Source: Gammaproteobacteria bacterium (GTDB lineage: Bacteria; Pseudomonadota; Gammaproteobacteria; DSM-16500). From it: a stretch of DNA of 50,000 nucleotides. The notes under the pieces were generated by a model. The model was not told where the DNA came from. It ran no database searches and was given only the letters and a program-made list of their open reading frames with translations. Position numbers and translations under genes: made by a program. Positions 44,477-50,000 of this stretch are shown piece by piece (the stretch's first letter is position 1; each line of letters starts with the position of its first letter). The DNA is taken from the NCBI GenBank assembly GCA_013288815.1, contig JABDBD010000005.1, forward strand, positions 1-50,000, in the 5' to 3' direction.

Positions 44477-45644
44477 AGTGGGAATTGATAGGATAGCCTT
44501 TTATACCTCGCATTATTATTTAGATTTAGCATCACTTGCTTCTGTACGAGGCGTTGATCCCGATAAATTTTTTGTTGGATTGGGTCAGCAAAAAATGGCG
44601 GTGCCACCACCCGATGAAGATGTTGTGACGATGGCAGCGAATGCAGGAATGCGTGCGCTACAAGGGATAGATGCCAATTCTATTGAAATGTTGATGTTTG
44701 CGACAGAATCAGGAATTGATCAATCAAAAGCGGCTGGAATTTATGTGCATGATTTATTGGAGCTTCCTGAGCGTTGCCGCGTAATAGAATTAAAACAAGC
44801 TTGTTATAGCGCAACATTAGCAATACAGTTAGCCTTACCTTTTTTACGCCAACATCCTGACAAAAAAGTTTTATTAATTGCATCAGATATAGCCCGATAC
44901 GGCTTAGGCACGTCTGGTGAATCATCACAAGGCTGTGGTGCGGTCGCGATGGTTTTATCAGCTAATCCGCGTATTCTTGCTTTTGATACTGAGTATGGTG
45001 TGGTTACTGAGAATGTCATGGACTTTTGGCGTCCTAATTATTCAGACAGCGCTTTTGTTGAAGGTAAGTATTCGAGTAAATTATATTTAAATATGCTGGA
45101 AAAATCCTGGCAGCAATACCGTGAATTGTCAGGACGTGGTTTTCAAGATCACGCCTATTACTGTTACCATACTCCTGTGCCACGATTAGTCGAAAAAGCA
45201 CACCAGCAATTAGTGAAAATCAATCAATGTGAAAAGCTTTCAGAGGAAGAGTTAAAAAGCCAGGTAGGGTGTTCTCTTGAGTATGCTAGAAATATTGGAA
45301 ATAGTTATACGGCATCCCTCTATATTGGGTTAACTGCTTTATTAGATCTTTCGCCAGAGGATTTAACAGGCAAGCGCCTAGGATTTTACAGTTATGGCTC
45401 AGGTTGTGTCGCCGAATATTTTAGTGGCGTCATGCAGGAAGGCTATAAAGCAGCATTAGATACGGCATTTCATCAAGCGTTATTGCAACAGCGAACTCAT
45501 CTAGATTACTCAAAATATGAAAGTTTTTATTCATTTAAGTATCCTCAAGATGGCAGTTATTGTAAAATACCCTCACATCAAACAGGACAGTTTAGGTTGT
45601 CTAGCATCCAAGACCATAAACGCCTTTACGAGAAAGTTACTTAA
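44469..45644 (+). CDS. mvaS: Hydroxymethylglutaryl-CoA synthase
   Basis: 391 residues from GTG 44469. LKQACYSATLAIQLA contains the acetyl-accepting Cys112; FATESGIDQSKAAG carries the general-base Glu80. CYHTPVPRLVEKAH supplies the catalytic His, and IGNSYTASLYIGL the C-terminal thiolase-fold motif. It condenses acetyl-CoA with acetoacetyl-CoA. Bacterial length is normal. Translationally coupled to mvaA. Confidence 0.96.
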   Translation: MIKVGIDRIAFYTSHYYLDLASLASVRGVDPDKFFVGLGQQKMAVPPPDEDVVTMAANAGMRALQGIDANSIEMLMFATESGIDQSKAAGIYVHDLLELPERCRVIELKQACYSATLAIQLALPFLRQHPDKKVLLIASDIARYGLGTSGESSQGCGAVAMVLSANPRILAFDTEYGVVTENVMDFWRPNYSDSAFVEGKYSSKLYLNMLEKSWQQYRELSGRGFQDHAYYCYHTPVPRLVEKAHQQLVKINQCEKLSEEELKSQVGCSLEYARNIGNSYTASLYIGLTALLDLSPEDLTGKRLGFYSYGSGCVAEYFSGVMQEGYKAALDTAFHQALLQQRTHLDYSKYESFYSFKYPQDGSYCKIPSHQTGQFRLSSIQDHKRLYEKVT

Positions 45645-45648
45645 CGTT

Positions 45649-46659
45649 ATGAAAGTATTAGCCCCGGGCAAATTAATTCTTTCAGGTGAGCATGCCGTTG
45701 TTTATGGACAGCCGGCATTGGCGATGGCTATTAATCGTTATGTGACAGTGACGGCTACTCCGCAAGTTGCGCCAAATATATCATTTAATTTATCGGATTT
45801 TGCTTACCAAAAATGTTTAAGTCTTAATACATTACATTCGTTAAAAAATCGCATTAAACAAAAATACAAACGGTTCGTTTCGGGTGATTTTAAAATTCGA
45901 GAAGTTTTACATAAGCCAGTAGAGTTAGCTCAAGTCGCTTTCAGCCTTTTTTTTGAAGCATTAAATATTAAACTCACCCAAGGAATTAGTATTCATGTGG
46001 AGTCGACGATTCCCATGGGCTGCGGCATGGGTTCATCGGCGGCAACGGTATTAAGTATTGTCCATGCAATTGCTAATCATTTGGAAGTGGATCTATCTAG
46101 CGAAATGTTTTTGAAGTTAGGTATTGAAGCTGAAAATCTTCAGCATGGATATTCTAGCGGCTTGGATTTGCAAGTATCTTTGCACGGTGGATGTATTTAT
46201 TTAAATGAAGGTCAAATACATCAACGTAGTGTTCCTACGGTACCGATGTTCTTGATCAACACGGGGCTACCACAAACAACTACAGGCGAATGCGTAGAAG
46301 CTGCAGCAGCGCATTTTAAAGCGACTGAAATTGCAAACGAATTTGCGCAAGTGACTAATGCAATGGATAGAGCTTTTCAAGAAAATCATTTGAATCATGT
46401 TCTGCAAAGTATTCAAAAAAATCATCAATTACTTGTTCGAATCAATGTTGTGCCGCCAACAGTACAACATTTTATTGCAGACATAGAACAAACAGGTGGT
46501 GCTGCCAAAATTTGTGGAGCAGGTGCAGTCAGCGGAAATAATGCTGGTGTTGTCCTGGTTGTCACAGAAGATGAAGCGGCGTTGACTTCACTATGTGAAC
46601 GATATGGTTATCCTTCATTACCTATCGCAGGTGAATCCCGAGGGGTTCATGTTGTTTAA
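45649..46659 (+). CDS. mvk: Mevalonate kinase
   Basis: 336 residues from ATG 45649; an in-frame extension to 45517 lies inside mvaS and is not real. GHMP-kinase motifs: APGKLILSGEHAVVYGQPALA, IPMGCGMGSSAATV (ATP loop), and KICGAGAVSGNNAGVVL. It phosphorylates mevalonate. Starts 5 bases after mvaS and overlaps the next kinase by 11 bases. Confidence 0.92.
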   Translation: MKVLAPGKLILSGEHAVVYGQPALAMAINRYVTVTATPQVAPNISFNLSDFAYQKCLSLNTLHSLKNRIKQKYKRFVSGDFKIREVLHKPVELAQVAFSLFFEALNIKLTQGISIHVESTIPMGCGMGSSAATVLSIVHAIANHLEVDLSSEMFLKLGIEAENLQHGYSSGLDLQVSLHGGCIYLNEGQIHQRSVPTVPMFLINTGLPQTTTGECVEAAAAHFKATEIANEFAQVTNAMDRAFQENHLNHVLQSIQKNHQLLVRINVVPPTVQHFIADIEQTGGAAKICGAGAVSGNNAGVVLVVTEDEAALTSLCERYGYPSLPIAGESRGVHVV

Positions 46660-47593
46660 AGCGTCCGCCCCTGGTAGTTTAATGTTGCTAGGTGAATATG
46701 CTGTTCTTCATGGCAAACAAGCTCTTGTGTGCGCTATCAATAAGAGAATGACAGTTTCCCTTGAGCCACGTACAGATAAGATAATTAAGATATCATCCGA
46801 TCGGTTTGATGAGTTCACAACATCTATTTCAAAGTTAATCATCGAGCGTCCCTACCCATTTATTTTAGCAATTTTTAAAAAATATCAAAAACATCTTTCT
46901 GTTGGTTTTAATCTTACGATTAAATCAGAATTTTCAGATCAAGTGGGTTTTGCTTCTTCTGCTGCTGTGACAGTTGCAACTTTAGCTGTGTTAGATGCGT
47001 GGTTAGATTTTAAATTTCCTCCTCAAAAATTGATTCAAGAAGCACGTAGTATTGTTCAGAAGGTGCAAGGACTAGGTTCTGGCGCAGATGTTGCTGCTTG
47101 TGTATTAGGCGGTGTTGTTGCTTATAAAATGAAGCCTCTGACCGCAGAAAAAATTACGACGACATTTCCTATTTCTGTTATCTATTCCGGTTATAAAACA
47201 ACGACTGTTGAGGCAGTGTCACGCATGAAGAAAAAATATGTTGAGATTCCCAAACTATATAATCATATTTTTTCAGCGATGGATGTGTGTGCTCAGCAAG
47301 CTTCTGAAGCAATTAAAAATCAACAATGGGAAAAGTTAGGTAACATAATGAATATCAATCAGGGATTATTAGAGGCATTAGATGTGTCGACCCCTGAGTT
47401 AAATGACATTATTGTTTTTTTGCGCGCGCAAAAAAACATGCTTGGAGCCAAAATTTCAGGATCTGGATTAGGTGATTGTGCGATAGGGGTCGGAGCTAGT
47501 GTTTCAATTCGCGCGTTACCATTTGGTGATTCTCGAATAAAATACATTCCAACAGAATTGACGTTAGAAGGTGTGGTTTGTGAAAAAATCTGA
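46649..47593 (+). CDS. GHMP kinase, probable phosphomevalonate kinase
   Basis: 314 residues from ATG 46649 (overlap with mvk). ASAPGSLMLLGEYAVLHGKQALVCAIN, VGFASSAAVTVATLAVLD and GLGSGADVAACVLGGVVAY fit phosphomevalonate kinases of the GHMP family. KISGSGLGDCAIGV is the C-terminal glycine motif. The operon position between mevalonate kinase and the decarboxylase supports 5-phosphomevalonate phosphorylation. A second mevalonate-type kinase is the alternative. Confidence 0.82.
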   Translation: MLFKASAPGSLMLLGEYAVLHGKQALVCAINKRMTVSLEPRTDKIIKISSDRFDEFTTSISKLIIERPYPFILAIFKKYQKHLSVGFNLTIKSEFSDQVGFASSAAVTVATLAVLDAWLDFKFPPQKLIQEARSIVQKVQGLGSGADVAACVLGGVVAYKMKPLTAEKITTTFPISVIYSGYKTTTVEAVSRMKKKYVEIPKLYNHIFSAMDVCAQQASEAIKNQQWEKLGNIMNINQGLLEALDVSTPELNDIIVFLRAQKNMLGAKISGSGLGDCAIGVGASVSIRALPFGDSRIKYIPTELTLEGVVCEKI

Positions 47594-48572
47594 TGTTGTA
47601 AGCGAGATACTGAAGGATCGTTTATATGTTTCTCCTAAAAATAAAATCGGAGAAGCCTATGCACCTACCAATATTGCATTATGTAAATATTGGGGAAAAC
47701 GCAATCAAGAATTAAATTTACCTGTTACGTCTAGCTTATCGATTTCTTTAGCGGATAAAGGTGCGGCGGTTAGTATCAAAGTGAACTCTGTTGATCAGGT
47801 TATTTTAAATAATGTAATACTTACGCCTGATTCAGGGTTCAGCCAACGATTATTTAAGTATATCGATTTGTTTCGAATAGAAAATTCTATTTTTTTTCAA
47901 ATTAACATCCAAAGTAATATTCCAATTGCAGCAGGACTTGCTTCATCTGCTTGTGGATTTGCTTCCGTTATAAAAGCGTTAAACCATTTGTATGCTTGGG
48001 AGCTGTCTAATCGAGAGCTATCAATATTAGCGAGACTAGGTAGCGGTAGTGCATCTCGTTCCATTGTGCATGGCTTTGTTGAGTGGCATGTAGGAAAGCG
48101 TGACGATGGGATGGATAGTTATAGTGAGCTAATTGAAAAAGAGTGGCCAGAGCTTTGTATCGGTTTATGTATTTTAAATCGAGATGAAAAAAAAATTTCT
48201 TCTCGCGAAGCGATGCAGCGAACTATTGAGACAGGTTCTCTTTATCCTGCTTGGCCTGCTAAAGTAGCAGTTGATTTGAGTTTGTTGAGGCAGGCGATTA
48301 CTTCAAACGATTTTGAATTGCTGGGTCGTACATCCGAATCAAATGCAATGACTATGCATGCAACCATGTTGAGTGCATGGCCAGCTATTTCATATTGTCT
48401 TCCTGAAACACTGGTCACCATGCAAAAAGTCTGGAAATTACGTGATGAAGGTCTGTCACTTTATTTCACTCAAGATGCTGGACCTAATCTAAAGTTACTA
48501 TTTTTAAAAAAAGATCTTCATTTTGTTGTAGAACAATTTGAAAATGTTGAAGTTGTAAATCCATTTAGGTAG
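47580..48572 (+). CDS. mvaD: Diphosphomevalonate decarboxylase
   Basis: 330 residues from GTG 47580, preceded by AGAAGG; GTG 47571 is an alternative. EAYAPTNIALCKYWGKRNQELNLPVTSSLSISL, AAGLASSACGFAS, and LGSGSASRSIVHGFVEW are the family's ATP- and substrate-binding motifs; FTQDAGPN is the C-terminal loop. It decarboxylates diphosphomevalonate to IPP. Last gene of the mevalonate operon, overlapping the preceding kinase. Confidence 0.93.
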   Translation: MKKSDVVSEILKDRLYVSPKNKIGEAYAPTNIALCKYWGKRNQELNLPVTSSLSISLADKGAAVSIKVNSVDQVILNNVILTPDSGFSQRLFKYIDLFRIENSIFFQINIQSNIPIAAGLASSACGFASVIKALNHLYAWELSNRELSILARLGSGSASRSIVHGFVEWHVGKRDDGMDSYSELIEKEWPELCIGLCILNRDEKKISSREAMQRTIETGSLYPAWPAKVAVDLSLLRQAITSNDFELLGRTSESNAMTMHATMLSAWPAISYCLPETLVTMQKVWKLRDEGLSLYFTQDAGPNLKLLFLKKDLHFVVEQFENVEVVNPFR

Positions 48573-48972
48573 ACATTAAGAGTATAGAAATCAATGCTAA
48601 GGAAATGCCTACGCATTGTTTGACGCTGACAGTTTCCTTTAAAATGAGATAAGCCAGTGTGATAGTGATTAATGGATAGAGTGCAGTGAGTGTGACAACT
48701 GTGATTATTTTTCCTTTGCTTGCAGCAACAAAATAAAAAAGACAGCCCACGCCATAAGCGATCCCGGTTAAAACAGCGTAAGCAGACCCCTTGATGTCAG
48801 TTGCGGGTTTGAAATTGATGAGACTTAACGTGACAAAGCCAATAATAACAACGCCGACAGTTTGATAGATTAACGCGCTTTTTGAGTCAATATGAAGGAC
48901 TGTTAGTTTTGTCAAAAATCCCCATATTCCAAAGCTCAAAAGCGAAACGCATGCGGCAGAGATCCAATTCAT
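48565..48972 (-). CDS. Half-size EamA/DMT-type membrane transporter
   Basis: 135 residues with about four to five hydrophobic helices. The C-terminal LTALYPLITITLAYLILKETVSVKQCVGISLALISILLMS is the EamA repeat signature. Only one EamA repeat is present (usual proteins have two), as in small multidrug-resistance-like or dimeric DMT proteins. The substrate is unknown. It overlaps the end of mvaD by 8 bases on the opposite strand and follows pgpA by 9 bases. Confidence 0.82.
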   Translation of the reverse strand: MNWISAACVSLLSFGIWGFLTKLTVLHIDSKSALIYQTVGVVIIGFVTLSLINFKPATDIKGSAYAVLTGIAYGVGCLFYFVAASKGKIITVVTLTALYPLITITLAYLILKETVSVKQCVGISLALISILLMST

Positions 48973-48981
48973 TTATTTTCC

Positions 48982-49512
48982 TTAACGAATAATGTTTGAT
49001 AAAAATTGTATGATGATAAAACCATATAGACCCGCAAGAACATCATCAAATATCATTCCAAAACCACCATGCAAATTTTTATCAAAAAAACGAATGGGCC
49101 AAGGCTTCCAAATATCAAATACTCTAAATAAAATAAATCCTAATACTACCCATTGCCAACCATATGGTGCATTAATCATGGTTACGAAAAATCCTGCAAA
49201 TTCATCTAAGCACATTCCTTGATGATCATCTACACTTACATCACGAGAAACTTTTTCACAAATTAAAATACTGGCTAAGACGACAAGTAGAGTAATAAAT
49301 AAATATGTCAGATTAGAAAAAACATGCGCCATTAAATAAAACGGAATAGCAAACAGTGTGCCAAACGTTCCTGGCGCAAAAGGAATTGTGCCACTGCCAA
49401 ATCCAAACGCAATAAAGTGCAAAGGATTAGTCCAGACACTATCAGGGATCGCTGGGATTTCAAAAAAATTTCTTTTTTGCGAATCTTTGTTTGTGATGTG
49501 AGAGTCTTGCAT
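48982..49512 (-). CDS. pgpA: Phosphatidylglycerophosphatase A
   Basis: 176 residues. FGSGTIPFAPGTFGTL and VDDHQGMCLDEFAGFF (catalytic acids) are the PgpA signatures; about four membrane helices. It dephosphorylates PGP to phosphatidylglycerol in the inner membrane. thiL, usually between nusB and pgpA, is absent here: only 42 bases separate the two genes. Confidence 0.94.
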   Translation of the reverse strand: MQDSHITNKDSQKRNFFEIPAIPDSVWTNPLHFIAFGFGSGTIPFAPGTFGTLFAIPFYLMAHVFSNLTYLFITLLVVLASILICEKVSRDVSVDDHQGMCLDEFAGFFVTMINAPYGWQWVVLGFILFRVFDIWKPWPIRFFDKNLHGGFGMIFDDVLAGLYGFIIIQFLSNIIR

Positions 49513-49554
49513 GAGTAATATGTCCTTGGCGAGAATCCATTCTCGTAAAAAGCA

Positions 49555-49995
49555 TTATTTTTTCTTGGGATCCGCTTTTATTTCCACTGCGCGAAGTTTG
49601 TGTGCTACCTGGTCTAGAACGCCATTCACAAATTTAAACCCTTCAATAGAACCAAATTTTTTTGTAAGTTCAAGAGCTTCGTTTAATACAACACGATAAG
49701 GAATATCTAATCGATTGACTAATTCATAAGTTGCTAAACGTAAAATTGCAAGTTCAACAGGATCGAGTTCAGTCAGCGGACGTTTTAAAAAAGGGGTAAT
49801 ATGTTCATCTAATTCTTTTTGATCCAGTGGGATCGCATGAATCAATTCTTTAAAATAATCTAAATCAATATTTTTTTTAATTTGATTTGCAATGAATTGT
49901 GTTTCAATTTGTTGTGCAGGCGTGCCTGTTATTTGCCATTGATACATCGCTTGAAGAGCATAATGTCTTGCATTACGTCGTGCTTGTGGATTCAT
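49555..49995 (-). CDS. nusB: Transcription antitermination factor NusB
   Basis: 146 residues, full length. RRNARHYALQAMYQWQITG at the N-terminus and LDIPYRVVLNEALELTKKFGSIEGFKFVNGVLDQ at the C-terminus are typical NusB. With NusE (S10) it binds boxA RNA in rRNA operons. Its start is five bases from the window end. Confidence 0.96.
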   Translation of the reverse strand: MNPQARRNARHYALQAMYQWQITGTPAQQIETQFIANQIKKNIDLDYFKELIHAIPLDQKELDEHITPFLKRPLTELDPVELAILRLATYELVNRLDIPYRVVLNEALELTKKFGSIEGFKFVNGVLDQVAHKLRAVEIKADPKKK

Positions 49996-50000
49996 TTTTT

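Noticed and set aside
1-50000. CRISPR array or rRNA operon
   Set aside because: No regularly spaced repeat-spacer pattern and no rRNA-like sequence was seen on reading through the window.

Overview
The window is an AT-rich stretch of a gammaproteobacterial chromosome, most likely from the Legionellales (Coxiella, Legionella or Berkiella-like). The gene order rpsF-rpsR-DUF2232-like membrane gene-rplI-dnaB-alr fits that group. So do the complete mevalonate pathway with type 1 IPP isomerase, and the eukaryote-like proteins (Sel1 repeats, an F-box-like ORF, a plant-type CCT motif, a eukaryotic-type OMP decarboxylase). The assignment is inferred from content; no 16S gene is present.

Bases 1-13350 are an accessory, surface/secretion-flavoured region. 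It holds the 3' part of a giant filamentous-haemagglutinin-like exoprotein with a ParB/sulfiredoxin-like C-terminal domain, a membrane-anchored alpha/beta hydrolase, a small secreted SecD-P1-like protein, a Sel1 protein overlapped by an F-box-like ORF, a two-lobed DTG aspartic protease, a hemerythrin-like protein and a secreted S9 peptidase. An ABC exporter is broken by a frameshift, and a MATE pump is truncated next to an IS4-type element. That element has perfect 18-bp terminal repeats and a 4-bp AGCC target duplication, and its transposase carries a frameshift.

Bases 15131-22718 are a genomic island in the 3' half of tRNA-Met(CAT). The tRNA half is duplicated at both ends as a 60-bp att repeat, and paired CACCCT direct repeats with an 11-bp period lie just inside each end. 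Cargo: a split tyrosine integrase, an Xre/ParS-RES toxin-antitoxin pair, an unrecognised alpha-helical protein, a possible ribbon-helix-helix protein, and a 797-residue primase-helicase of the TOTE conflict-system type. A second integrase remnant just outside the left end suggests repeated use of the site.

Bases 22751-49995 are mostly housekeeping: rpsF-rpsR-membrane gene-rplI, dnaB, alr; a CCT-motif protein; a Gly/Tyr-rich lipoprotein; radA with a beta-hydroxyacid dehydrogenase; a GNAT enzyme; potABC with two tandem potD genes; a PurQ-like protein lacking the catalytic Cys; glyA; pyrDE and a separate eukaryotic-type pyrF; an orphan class II aminoacyl-tRNA-synthetase-like core; idi; and a tightly overlapping mevalonate operon (HMG-CoA reductase, HMG-CoA synthase, mevalonate kinase, a second GHMP kinase, diphosphomevalonate decarboxylase) preceded by a leader with five successive hairpins. 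A half-size EamA transporter, pgpA and nusB close the window.

The best candidates for new biology are the CCT-motif protein (27853-28278), the tRNA-Met island with its primase-helicase and unknown partners, the F-box-like ORF, the catalytically altered PurQ homologue, and the hairpin-rich mevalonate leader.
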